From: Anaerotignum sp. MSJ-24
GTDB lineage: Bacteria > Bacillota > Clostridia > Lachnospirales > Anaerotignaceae
DNA: 64,000 nucleotides
Direction: 5' to 3'
NCBI RefSeq assembly: GCF_018918145.1
Contig: NZ_JAHLPX010000004.1
Coordinates: 1-64,000 of the forward strand
The notes under the pieces are model-generated. The model was not told where the DNA came from. It ran no database searches and worked only from the letters and a program-made list of their open reading frames with translations. This document shows positions 17,348 to 24,374 of this stretch, one piece after another. Numbering within the stretch: the stretch's first letter is position 1; the number at the start of each line of letters is the position of its first letter. Both the position numbers and the translations under genes were made by a program.

Positions 17348-17409
17348 CATATCGGAATTAACCGCATGGTTGCTCTTATACGCAGGAGTTTGCCGGCTTA
17401 TCCGATGTG
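17348..17409 (+). promoter_or_regulatory. Structured rpsB leader, possible S2 autoregulatory element
   Basis: CATATCGGA (17348-17356) pairs with TCCGATGTG (17401-17409) over 9 bp with one U-G. An inner hairpin AACC-GCAT-GGTT (17360-17371) and a second irregular arm sit inside. The structure ends just before GGAGGT and a second AGGAGG before the rpsB ATG, so it could modulate translation. Ribosomal-protein leaders that bind their own product are common; this one is inferred from pairing only. Confidence 0.4.
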
Positions 17410-17434
17410 GAGGTAAAAAACCAGGAGGTAAATC

Positions 17435-18160
17435 ATGAGCGTAATTTCAATGAAACAGTTATTAGAAGCAGGTGTACATTTCGGACACCAGACAAGAAGA
17501 TGGAACCCTAAAATGGCTCCTTACATCTTCGCAGAAAGAAACGGCATCTACATCATCGACCTTCAGAAGACAGTTAAGAAGGTAGACGAGGCTTATGCAG
17601 CAGTCAGCGACATCATCAGCGAAGGCGGAGAAATCCTTTTCGTAGGTACAAAGAAGCAGGCTCAGGAATCAATCAAAGAAGAAGCTGAAAGATGCGGAAT
17701 GTACTATGTAAACGAAAGATGGCTTGGCGGTATGCTTACAAACTTCAAGACAATCCGTACAAGAATCGCAAGACTTATCGAACTCGAAAAGATGCAGGAA
17801 GACGGAACATTCGAAGTACTTCCCAAGAAGGAAGTTGCAGTTCTTCTTCATGAAAAAGAAAAACTTGACAAGAACCTCGGCGGTATCAAAGAAATGACAA
17901 GAATCCCCGATGTTATGTTTGTAGTAGATCCCAGAAAAGAAAAGATTGCTATCCAGGAAGCACATATCCTTGGAATTCCTGTTGTTGCTATCGTAGACAC
18001 AAACTGTGATCCTGAAGAAGTAGATTATGTTATCCCCGGCAACGATGACGCTATCCGTGCCGTAAAACTTATCGCTTCAAAGATTGCTGATGCAGTAATC
18101 GAAGCAAAGCAGGGCGAACAGCAGACAGCTGAAAGCACAGAAGCAGAAGCTGCAGAATAA
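17435..18160 (+). CDS. rpsB: 30S ribosomal protein S2
   Basis: A 241-aa S2 protein of the small subunit. The opening [28 protein letters not shown] is nearly invariant in the family, and [37 protein letters not shown] marks the C-terminal half. The C-terminal ~20 residues are Glu/Ala rich. Codon choice is biased to preferred codons, as expected for high expression. It has its own promoter and leader, and tsf follows 27 nt later. Confidence 0.98.
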   Translation: MSVISMKQLLEAGVHFGHQTRRWNPKMAPYIFAERNGIYIIDLQKTVKKVDEAYAAVSDIISEGGEILFVGTKKQAQESIKEEAERCGMYYVNERWLGGMLTNFKTIRTRIARLIELEKMQEDGTFEVLPKKEVAVLLHEKEKLDKNLGGIKEMTRIPDVMFVVDPRKEKIAIQEAHILGIPVVAIVDTNCDPEEVDYVIPGNDDAIRAVKLIASKIADAVIEAKQGEQQTAESTEAEAAE

Positions 18161-18187
18161 TCTATTATTTTACAGGAGGACGTAAAA

Positions 18188-19123
18188 ATGGCTATTACAG
18201 CAAGCATGGTTAAAGAACTCAGAGAAATGACAGGCGTTGGTATGCTTGACTGCAAGAAAGCTCTTGCAGAGACTGACGGCGATATGGAAAAGGCTGTTGA
18301 ATACTTAAGAGAAAAAGGTCTTGCCGCTTCAGAAAAGAAGGCCGGACGTATTGCATCAGAAGGTGTTTGCCTTTCATATCTTTCAGAGGATAAGACAACA
18401 GGCGTTATCGTAGAAGTTAACTCAGAAACAGACTTCGTTGCAAAGAACCCTGTATTCAGAGAATATGTTCTTCAGGTTGCTGAGCAGATTGCAGGCTCAA
18501 CAGCAGCAGACGTTGATGCACTTCTTAAGGAAACATGGAAGTTTGATACAACAATGACAGTTGCTGAAGCATTAAGCAGCAAGGTTGCAGTTATCGGTGA
18601 AAACCTTAAAATCAGAAGATTTGAGAAATATGTTAAGGAAGGTAAGGGTATTATCGTTTCTTATATCCACGGCGGCGGAAGAATCGGCGTTATGATTGAC
18701 ATCGATTGCGAAAACGCAACAGAAGCTGTTGAAGAAATGGGCAAGAACATTGCAATGCAGATTGCAGCTCTTAATCCTAAATTCATCGCAACAACTGATG
18801 TTCCCGCTGAATTCCTTGCTAAGGAAAAAGAAATTCTTACACAGCAGGCTAACAACGATCCTAAGAACGGCAAGAAACCCGCTAACATCATCGAAAAGAT
18901 GATTGAAGGTAGACTTAACAAAGAATTAAAGGAAATCTGCCTTATCGAGCAGCCTTATGTTAAGGATGGCGACCTTACAGTTAAGAAGTATATCGAATCT
19001 GTAGCTAAAGAAGTTGGTGCTCCTATCGCAATCAAGAAGATGGTTCGTTTTGAAACAGGCGAAGGTCTTGAGAAGAAGGAAGAAAACTTCGCAGAAGAAG
19101 TTGCTAAAGCAGCTAAAGGCTGA
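18188..19123 (+). CDS. tsf: Elongation factor Ts
   Basis: A 311-aa nucleotide-exchange factor for EF-Tu. The N-terminal UBA-like domain reads VKELREMTGVGMLDCKKALAE, followed by the EF-Tu contact motif SETDFVAKN (about 80-88). Two core subdomains follow; HGGGRIGVMIDIDC and LIEQPYVKD are typical. Strong AGGAGG lies 7 nt upstream. It is co-transcribed with rpsB and ends at a canonical terminator. Confidence 0.97.
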   Translation: MAITASMVKELREMTGVGMLDCKKALAETDGDMEKAVEYLREKGLAASEKKAGRIASEGVCLSYLSEDKTTGVIVEVNSETDFVAKNPVFREYVLQVAEQIAGSTAADVDALLKETWKFDTTMTVAEALSSKVAVIGENLKIRRFEKYVKEGKGIIVSYIHGGGRIGVMIDIDCENATEAVEEMGKNIAMQIAALNPKFIATTDVPAEFLAKEKEILTQQANNDPKNGKKPANIIEKMIEGRLNKELKEICLIEQPYVKDGDLTVKKYIESVAKEVGAPIAIKKMVRFETGEGLEKKEENFAEEVAKAAKG

Positions 19124-19143
19124 TAATTGAAAAATTGATTTTT

Positions 19144-19178
19144 ACAGTCCTGTGATTAAGTTCATAGGACTGTTTTTT
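19144..19178 (+). terminator. Terminator of rpsB-tsf
   Basis: ACAGTCCT (19144-19151) pairs with AGGACTGT (19166-19173), with extra inner pairing, followed by a six-T run. This is a canonical rho-independent terminator 20 nt after the tsf stop. Confidence 0.9.
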
Positions 19179-19190
19179 GTGCATAAATAA

Positions 19191-19206
19191 ATTTGGTCGG
19201 ACAATT
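19191..19206 (+). promoter_or_regulatory. Possible autoregulatory operator of the FadR-type regulator
   Basis: ATTTGGTCGGACAATT is an imperfect dyad (TTGGT-CGG-ACAA) of the TGGTNNNACCA type bound by FadR-subfamily GntR proteins. It lies 36 nt upstream of the -35 of the regulator gene, so control by it would have to act at a distance or through a second site. The match is weaker than the sites in the peptide locus. Confidence 0.35.
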
Positions 19207-19241
19207 TGTGATAAAATATAAACAAAGTTAAGGCTTTTTTA

Positions 19242-19270
19242 TTGTATTTGTACCTGTTTTGTAGTAAAAT
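19242..19270 (+). promoter_or_regulatory. Promoter of the GntR/FadR gene
   Basis: TTGTAT (19242-19247) is separated by 17 bp from TAAAAT (19265-19270). The start codon is 41 nt downstream. Confidence 0.5.
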
Positions 19271-19311
19271 ATCGGTATAACAACAGAGAAAATATAAATT
19301 AGGTGATAGGT

Positions 19312-20025
19312 ATGGGTACGGATAAAAAAGAAGAAATCATGGAGGAATCGGCGGTTGACCAGCTTAAGGGAAAAGCCTATTCTAAAGTGCTTAATTTTGT
19401 TAAAGAAAATATAAGCAACGGAAAATTTAAGGTCGGAGAGAAGCTTCCGACAGAGCGTGAGCTTTCCGAAAAGCTGGAGCTTAGCCGAAATTCTGTAAGA
19501 GAGGCTTTGCGTACTCTTGATAATATGGGGATGATAGAGTGCAGACAAGGCTCCGGAAACTATCTTACGGGAGATTTGAGAAAAAATATTGAGCAGTCAT
19601 TTGCGATGATGTTCATGCTCAAGCAGATTGATGATAAACAGATAAGTATGCTCAGACGAGCTGTTGATATTCAGGCAATCAGACTTGCTGTAAGAAATAT
19701 AAGTGATGAAGAAATAGAAGAGGTAAATAATTTCTTTGCACAGTATATGTCTATTGAAAGGGATAAGGCCGCATTTGTCGATAAGGAATTTCATCTTATG
19801 ATTGCTAAATATTCCAAGAATGAATTGTTCGTTATCATTAATGATGCTTTGTCGGAAATAATGGATAAATTTATTTTTAAAGCACGTAACCTTGTCATAA
19901 AAAATCAGGGTGATGTTATCACTGTTATGCATGTTGAGATGATGAAGGCACTTATAGAAAGAAATGAACAGAAGGGCGTTCTTGCGGTTAATACCCATTA
20001 TGATATAATCGATAGATATTTATAA
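19312..20025 (+). CDS. GntR-family transcriptional regulator, FadR subfamily (FCD domain)
   Basis: A 237-aa regulator. The winged helix spans about 20-85 (NGKFKVGEKLPTERELSEKLELSRNSVREALRTL...GMIECRQGSGNYL), the GntR signature. The C-terminal all-helical FCD ligand domain contains the candidate metal-binding residues D and H in DKEFHLMIAKYS, a His in VMHVEMMKAL and a His near the end (NTHYDII). FadR-type relatives sense organic acids such as pyruvate, lactate or gluconate. I start at 19312 (AGGTG upstream); a GTG at 19303 is possible. It stands alone between terminators, next to the small-peptide locus, whose promoters carry operators of the type this family binds. Confidence 0.9.
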   Translation: MGTDKKEEIMEESAVDQLKGKAYSKVLNFVKENISNGKFKVGEKLPTERELSEKLELSRNSVREALRTLDNMGMIECRQGSGNYLTGDLRKNIEQSFAMMFMLKQIDDKQISMLRRAVDIQAIRLAVRNISDEEIEEVNNFFAQYMSIERDKAAFVDKEFHLMIAKYSKNELFVIINDALSEIMDKFIFKARNLVIKNQGDVITVMHVEMMKALIERNEQKGVLAVNTHYDIIDRYL

Positions 20026-20041
20026 TAATTAATAATTATGG

Positions 20042-20072
20042 CGGCAGACATTTTATGTGTCTGTCGTTTTTT
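20042..20072 (+). terminator. Terminator of the GntR gene
   Basis: CGGCAGACA (20042-20050) pairs with TGTCTGTCG (20058-20066) with one wobble, followed by six T. It lies 17 nt after the stop codon. Confidence 0.85.
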
Positions 20073-20177
20073 GGTATTGACTTACAGAATGCTATGTTAT
20101 ATCATAATTACAAATGAAATTGATATTTTCCCCTTTAATAATATCGATTAGTAATTCCTGCTTAGATTTTTCTAACA

Positions 20178-20220
20178 AAAAGCAACTCCCGGTTTGTTTT
20201 ACAAACCGGGAGTTGCTTTA
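20178..20220 (-). terminator. Very strong terminator of the small-peptide locus (minus strand)
   Basis: AAAGCAACTCCCGGTTTGT and its exact complement form a 19-bp perfect stem with a 3-nt loop (20179-20219). On the minus strand the 3' arm continues as GCTTTTTG, so it terminates leftward transcription from the 47-aa gene at 20313. On the plus strand there is no T run. Confidence 0.85.
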
Positions 20221-20312
20221 CTTAGTATCTGATGGATTGGGGAATATGGATACTAATACTGATTCATGGATATATAATGTTCATTAACACTTATTAAAAT
20301 CGTTTGTTTTAA

Positions 20313-20456
20313 TTATTTCTCGAAAAGTTCTTTAACATCAAACATTGCTTCGTTGTTGAACTTGTGAGCTTCGTGTTTTTCTCTTACTTCATTGTTGTGA
20401 GGTGCGTTGAATAAAAAGTTTACGTCGAATGTGTTAGAATTTGTGAAATGTCTCAT
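20313..20456 (-). CDS. Small protein of 47 aa, paralogue of the 21158 gene
   Basis: Not recognised. The 47-aa product has no Cys, no signal peptide and no membrane segment, and is rich in Asn, His, Glu and Lys. Its start, MRHFTNSNTFDVNFLFNAP, aligns with the start of the product of 21158-21301 at 11 of 19 positions after a 3-residue gap, sharing the core FT-x-S-x-TFD-x-x-x-LF-x-x-P. Both end in an F-x-x-KEL segment and both are 47 aa. AAAGGATG precedes the ATG. It follows the 45-aa gene by 29 nt in the same unit and is followed by a 19-bp terminator. Too short for automatic calling, but start, RBS, stop, paralogy and terminator all agree. Confidence 0.7.
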   Translation of the reverse strand: MRHFTNSNTFDVNFLFNAPHNNEVREKHEAHKFNNEAMFDVKELFEK

Positions 20457-20485
20457 ATAAATCATCCTTTCAATTTAAATATGTA

Positions 20486-20623
20486 TTAAAAATTTTTATT
20501 AGTTACAAAGTATCTACGTTCTTTCGGCTGCTCAGTAAAATCTGTTGAGCAACGAATCTGTCTAAGAGATGCAGGTGATAAATTATTTCTGATGTCATAG
20601 TACCCGATTGATGTTGTTGTCAT
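20486..20623 (-). CDS. Small protein of 45 aa, first gene of peptide unit B
   Basis: Not recognised. The product is 45 aa (MTTTSIGYYDIRNNLSPASL... to ...RRYFVTNKNF), with a single Cys (residue 25) and many Arg and Tyr; there is no membrane segment. GTGAGG lies about 8 nt before the ATG. It lies directly downstream of a TTGACA/TACCAT promoter overlapped by a perfect TGGTNNNACCA dyad, and 29 nt upstream of the 47-aa paralogue gene. The ORF has no overlapping gene on either strand, and the promoter-RBS-ORF-terminator order supports expression. It could encode a precursor peptide or a small regulatory protein. Confidence 0.62.
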   Translation of the reverse strand: MTTTSIGYYDIRNNLSPASLRQIRCSTDFTEQPKERRYFVTNKNF

Positions 20624-20645
20624 AACTTTCGCCTCACTTTCTTAG

Positions 20646-20704
20646 TTGTTCTACCAATTTCCTTTTGATGAGTTAATGGTACTACCATTGAACTGATTTG
20701 TCAA
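20646..20704 (-). promoter_or_regulatory. Promoter and operators of peptide unit B
   Basis: On the minus strand, consensus TTGACA (20699-20704) is separated by 17 bp from TACCAT (20676-20681). The -10 lies inside a perfect dyad AATGGT-AGT-ACCATT (20675-20689). A degenerate second half-site (CCAAT plus TTGT, 20646-20658) lies in the leader. Upstream of the -35 are runs of A (complement of 20708-20748) resembling an UP element. The layout copies the unit A promoter at 21324-21378 almost exactly. Confidence 0.75.
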
Positions 20705-20939
20705 TACTTTTTTTGTTAATTTTTAAGTTTTTTTATTTTTTATTTTTTAGGTTAAAATATACATAAAACATAAAGCGTTGCTTGGTATAATATGTACAAA
20801 ACAAACATTGTTTTGAGTTTTATGCTTTTATATTAATACTTTACCATAATTTCTACACTGCGAAAGATTTGCTTGAATAGTAATTTACTGTTCAAATTGT
20901 CTATACGGTGTTCGGATTGGTTCAACCACATTCTGTGGC
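20705..20939. other. AT-rich spacer within the peptide locus
   Basis: No gene is visible here. It holds successive T tracts at 20708-20748 (A tracts on the minus strand, upstream of promoter B, likely bent DNA or an UP element). It also has a small inverted repeat CAAAACAA-ACA-TTGTTTTG (20797-20815), and an isolated plus-strand extended -10 (TGGTATAAT, 20783-20791) without a -35 or a following ORF. A weak hairpin (GCCACA/TGTGGT, near 20926-20940) follows the 42-aa gene. Confidence 0.5.
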
Positions 20940-21068
20940 TTAAAATAATAAATGTAAAAGCTTGAATGCTATTGTTGCCATGATACATAACAGTATAAGC
21001 GTGTATGTATATGCAGATAATTTATAAGTCATGTCTTCAAGCTGTTTTTTGCCTTTTGCTTTTTTCAT
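20940..21068 (-). CDS. Small single-pass membrane protein of 42 aa
   Basis: Not recognised. The product has a basic N-terminus (MKKAKGKKQLEDM) followed by one hydrophobic helix (about residues 21-42, TYTLILLCIMATIAFKLLHLLF), so it should be a membrane peptide with N-in topology. A strong AAAGGAG lies 7 nt before the ATG. It is 89 nt downstream of the 47-aa gene at 21158 and probably shares its transcript (unit A). A perfect 11-bp hairpin lies between the two genes. Small basic-plus-hydrophobic peptides include type I toxins, transporter modulators and export helpers; the sequence does not decide. Confidence 0.65.
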   Translation of the reverse strand: MKKAKGKKQLEDMTYKLSAYTYTLILLCIMATIAFKLLHLLF

Positions 21069-21102
21069 TATGTATTACTCCTTTGCTTTTACAAATGGGG
21101 AA

Positions 21103-21133
21103 GATATATGTGCGGGTGTGTTGCACATATATC
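21103..21133 (-). promoter_or_regulatory. Intergenic hairpin in peptide unit A
   Basis: GATATATGTGC (21103-21113) is perfectly complementary to GCACATATATC (21123-21133) with a 9-nt loop. No T run follows on the minus strand, so it is more likely an mRNA processing, stability or translation element between the 47-aa and 42-aa genes than a terminator. Confidence 0.55.
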
Positions 21134-21157
21134 ATCAGGTGTATTTAAACGGATGTC

Positions 21158-21301
21158 TTATTCCGATAATTCTTTGTTAAAAATATCCCTGCTGTTTTTA
21201 TTTAAGCTGTTGTGATTTCTTGAAGAAGCTTTAGTGGGCTTATCAAATAAATAGTCAAGATCAAATGTTGTTGATTTTGTAAATAAATTCTTTTCTCTCA
21301 T
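21158..21301 (-). CDS. Small protein of 47 aa, first gene of peptide unit A
   Basis: Not recognised. The 47-aa product (MREKNLFTKSTTFDLDYLF... to ...IFNKELSE) is soluble, polar and Cys-free. It is paralogous to the 20313 product: the N-terminal core FT-x-S-x-TFD-x-x-x-LF-x-x-P and the C-terminal F-x-x-KEL agree, and length is the same. AAAGGAG precedes the ATG by 8 nt. It is expressed from a TTGACA promoter with two TGGTNNNACCA operators. Duplicated N-terminal signature plus variable middle is a pattern seen in leader-type peptides, but no modification enzyme is nearby. Confidence 0.7.
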   Translation of the reverse strand: MREKNLFTKSTTFDLDYLFDKPTKASSRNHNSLNKNSRDIFNKELSE

Positions 21302-21323
21302 AATAATTGCTCCTTTCATGTAT

Positions 21324-21378
21324 ATTGGTTCTACCAATTCTTTAATTAAATGGTACTACCAATTATCGAACTTGTCAA
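21324..21378 (-). promoter_or_regulatory. Promoter and two operators of peptide unit A
   Basis: On the minus strand, TTGACA (21373-21378) is separated by 17 bp from TACCAT (21350-21355). Operator 1, ATTGGT-AGT-ACCAT (21350-21363), overlaps the -10 and spacer. Operator 2, ATTGGT-AGA-ACCAAT (21324-21338), is a perfect dyad in the leader just before the ribosome site. The motif matches the TGGTNNNACCA consensus of FadR-subfamily GntR regulators (PdhR, LldR), and such a regulator is encoded 1.3 kb away at 19312. Confidence 0.78.
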
Positions 21379-21436
21379 TACCTTTTTTGAAAATATTTTA
21401 AAAAAGTAAAAGCTTTAATGCACTATATAAAATTCT

Positions 21437-21464
21437 TTGATTTGACCAGAAAATGGAGTATAAT
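21437..21464 (+). promoter_or_regulatory. Promoter of the MATE-malQ-tenA-ABC operon
   Basis: TTGATT (21437-21442) is separated by 16 bp from TATAAT (21459-21464), 50 nt before the MATE start. It diverges from peptide promoter A. No TGGTNNNACCA dyad overlaps it. Confidence 0.55.
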
Positions 21465-21514
21465 ATCTATGACTTTGCATTTAAAAATAAATGCTTATTT
21501 TGGAGAAATGAATT

Positions 21515-22876
21515 ATGAACAGTACTTTAAAAATCAATCAAAACGAACTCCTTTTTTCTAAAGCGGATTTGAAAAAGCTTATTTTTCCTCTGCTTATCGA
21601 ACAGCTTCTGACTGTTACGGTCGGCGTTGCCGATTCGGTTATGGTTGCTTCCGTCGGTGAAGCGGCTGTTTCGGCGGTATCTCTTGTCGATTCGATAAAT
21701 ATACTTCTTTTTTATATATTTTCATCGATTGCAACAGGCGGAGCTGTTGTTGCCGGACAGTATCTCGGCGGCAAAAGACCGAAGGATTCATGTCGTACCT
21801 GTGACCAGCTTTTAAATCTTCTCGTTATTGTTTCGGTTGCGATAATGATATTAATGTATGTTGGCAGAGGCTTTATACTGAATACACTTTTCGGACGGAT
21901 AGAGCCTGATGTTAAGCATTATGCGGATATTTATCTTCTTATAGTTTTTGCGAATATTCCGTTTGTTGCTATTTATTGCTTTGGAGCGGCTATGTTCAGA
22001 GCTATGGGAAATACAAAAATATCCATGAATACCTCGATGCTTATGAATGTAATAAATATTGCCGGTAATGCGATACTTATTTACGGTTTCCACAGAGGAG
22101 TTGAAGGTGTTGCTATTCCTACGCTTGTTTCGAGAATTGTGGCGGCAGTTGTAATAGTAAGGCTTTTGAAAAACCAATCGCTTACAATACATATGAGTGA
22201 GAAACTCAATCCTAAGCTTGAAGGCGAAATGGTCAAAAGAATATTGTGTATCGGTATTCCCAACGGAGTTGAAAACAGCCTTTTCCAGCTCGGTAAAATT
22301 ATTCTTTTGAGCTTTGTTTCGGGACTCGGAACAGTTTCCGTTGCGGCAAATGCTGTCGGAAATACAGTATGCACCTTCCAGTGTATGCCGGGTATGGCAA
22401 TAGGCTATGCGGTTGTTACGGTTGTAAGCCATTGCGTCGGTGCGGACAGATACGATCAGGCTAAGTATTATACTAAAAAATTACTTAAGATTACATATAT
22501 ATTGATGATTATTGTAAATGTTGTTATACTTGCACTTCTTCCGGAGGTTGTTAAGCTCTATAACCTTTCGCCGGAAACCGGAGCGCTTGCCGAAAAGATA
22601 CTTACGCTTCATGGCAGCTTTGCAATGGTAATATGGCCGCTTTCGTTTACGCTCCCCAATACATTAAGAGCCGCAAACGATGCAAAATATACAATGATAG
22701 TAAGCGTTATTTCAATGTGGACAATAAGAATAGGTCTTGGTATGCTTATGGGAGCATATTTCAATCTCGGCGTTATTGGCGTATGGATTGCAATGATTAT
22801 CGACTGGTTTGTAAGAATTATATTCTTTGTTACCCGTTACAGAAACGGAAAGTGGATGAACTTAAAGCTTATTTAA
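21515..22876 (+). CDS. MATE-family efflux transporter
   Basis: A 453-aa multidrug/Na+ antiporter of the MATE family, with about 12 hydrophobic segments in two repeats. The N-terminal part LIFPLLIEQLLTVTVGVADSVMVASVG is typical, with SxxD in the first helices and AMFRAMGNTKISMNTSMLMN at the end of repeat one. The substrate is unknown. It opens an operon with malQ (12-nt gap) and has its own promoter, divergent from the small-peptide locus. An export link to those peptides is possible but rests only on proximity. RBS GGAGAA precedes the ATG. Confidence 0.9.
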   Translation: MNSTLKINQNELLFSKADLKKLIFPLLIEQLLTVTVGVADSVMVASVGEAAVSAVSLVDSINILLFYIFSSIATGGAVVAGQYLGGKRPKDSCRTCDQLLNLLVIVSVAIMILMYVGRGFILNTLFGRIEPDVKHYADIYLLIVFANIPFVAIYCFGAAMFRAMGNTKISMNTSMLMNVINIAGNAILIYGFHRGVEGVAIPTLVSRIVAAVVIVRLLKNQSLTIHMSEKLNPKLEGEMVKRILCIGIPNGVENSLFQLGKIILLSFVSGLGTVSVAANAVGNTVCTFQCMPGMAIGYAVVTVVSHCVGADRYDQAKYYTKKLLKITYILMIIVNVVILALLPEVVKLYNLSPETGALAEKILTLHGSFAMVIWPLSFTLPNTLRAANDAKYTMIVSVISMWTIRIGLGMLMGAYFNLGVIGVWIAMIIDWFVRIIFFVTRYRNGKWMNLKLI

Positions 22877-22888
22877 AGAGAGGTTTAT

Positions 22889-24355
22889 ATGGAAAGAGCA
22901 AGCGGAATACTCTTGCCGGTGTTTTCTCTTCCCGGTGAATACGGAATAGGAACATTCGGAAAAGAGGCATATAAATTTGTAGATTTTTTGAAAAAATCCA
23001 AGCAGAAATACTGGCAGGTGCTTCCATTGGGAGAAACAGGCTGTGGAAATTCGCCGTATTCAAGCTATTCGACATTTGCACTGAATCCGTATTTCATTGA
23101 TCTGGACGAGCTTATTAATGAAGGTCTGCTTACAAAGGACGACTGCAAATGCCTTGATACAGATGAGAAATATGTTGATTATGAGCGGCTTGATAAGCAT
23201 AAGCTTGATGTGCTTAGAACAGCATATAAAAATGCAGACAGTGAATTGCTTTCATTGAGCAAAGAATTTGAAAAAGAGAATATATGGCTGCATAGCTATG
23301 CCTTATATATGGCACTTAAGGAAGAATTCAATATGCTTCCGTGGAACGAATGGCAGGACAATATTCGTTTGAAAAACAAAGAAACGGTTGCGTATTACGA
23401 AAATCTGCTTTCTGACAAAATACGATTTTATGTCTTTGTGCAGTATATAGCGTTCAGCCAGTGGAACAGGCTGAAAAAATACGCCAATGATAACGGAATA
23501 AAAATAATAGGTGATCTTCCTATATATGTTGCAATGGATTCAGCAGACGTATGGGCTGAAACCGAAAATTTTGCATTTGATAAAAATTATAAGCCGCTTG
23601 ATGTTGCCGGAGTACCTCCCGATTATTTTTCGGAGGAAGGACAGCTTTGGGGCAATCCTTTATACGACTGGGACAAAATGAAAGAGGACGGCTACGGCTG
23701 GTGGATAAGAAGAATAGACGGTGCAAACAAGCTTTTTGATATAATAAGGATAGACCATTTCAGAGGTCTTTCGGCATACTGGGCAGTACCGTCCGATGAA
23801 AAGACAGCAAAAAACGGAGAATGGCGGAAAGGTCCCGGAATAGATTTTATTAATCGAATGAAGGGATGGTTCGGCGGAATAAATATAATAGCCGAGGATT
23901 TAGGCATACTTGATGATGATGTTAGAGAACTGCTTAAACAATCAGGCTTTCCGGGCATGAAGGTACTTGAGTTTGCTTTTGATTCAAGCAGAAACAGTGA
24001 TTATCTTCCGCATAAGTATGATAGAAACTGTGTCTGCTATTGCGGCACACATGACAATGCTACATTAAAGGAATGGCTTACGGAAGGCGATAAGGAAGAA
24101 ACGGACTTCGCAAAGGAATATTTCCGCATAGACGATAATTCGAATTTTAATTACGGGATTATTTTCGGAGGAATGGCGTCGGTTGCGGATTTGTTTGTTG
24201 CCCAGATGCAGGACTATCTGGAGCTTGGAGGCGAAAGCCGGACAAATATACCGGGAAAAGCCTTCGGAAACTGGAAGTGGCGAATGGAAAAACAGGCTTG
24301 TACAGACGAGCTTGCTGAAAAAATAGCAAAAATAACAGAGCTTTACGGACGATAA
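22889..24355 (+). CDS. malQ: 4-alpha-glucanotransferase (amylomaltase)
   Basis: A 488-aa GH77 enzyme that disproportionates maltodextrins. It opens with RASGILLPVFSLPGEYGIGTFG. Catalytic residues are visible: the nucleophile Asp in IIRIDHFRGL (about 292), the acid/base Glu in IIAEDLG (about 340), and the transition-state Asp in YCGTHDN (about 390). FGNWKWR near the C-terminus is also family-specific. Length matches bacterial MalQ. It sits in an operon between a MATE exporter and tenA, without other starch genes nearby. Confidence 0.95.
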   Translation: MERASGILLPVFSLPGEYGIGTFGKEAYKFVDFLKKSKQKYWQVLPLGETGCGNSPYSSYSTFALNPYFIDLDELINEGLLTKDDCKCLDTDEKYVDYERLDKHKLDVLRTAYKNADSELLSLSKEFEKENIWLHSYALYMALKEEFNMLPWNEWQDNIRLKNKETVAYYENLLSDKIRFYVFVQYIAFSQWNRLKKYANDNGIKIIGDLPIYVAMDSADVWAETENFAFDKNYKPLDVAGVPPDYFSEEGQLWGNPLYDWDKMKEDGYGWWIRRIDGANKLFDIIRIDHFRGLSAYWAVPSDEKTAKNGEWRKGPGIDFINRMKGWFGGINIIAEDLGILDDDVRELLKQSGFPGMKVLEFAFDSSRNSDYLPHKYDRNCVCYCGTHDNATLKEWLTEGDKEETDFAKEYFRIDDNSNFNYGIIFGGMASVADLFVAQMQDYLELGGESRTNIPGKAFGNWKWRMEKQACTDELAEKIAKITELYGR

Positions 24356-24374
24356 ATTAAGAGAGGATTTGATT

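Noticed and set aside
20783-20791. Plus-strand promoter TGGTATAAT in the peptide locus spacer
   Set aside because: It has no -35 match and no ORF or structured RNA follows, so a functional antisense RNA is not supported.
20313-21301. Calling the peptide locus a lanthipeptide or agr-type cluster
   Set aside because: The peptides lack the Cys/Ser/Thr-rich cores or AgrD features, and no modification enzyme, protease or AgrB gene is nearby.
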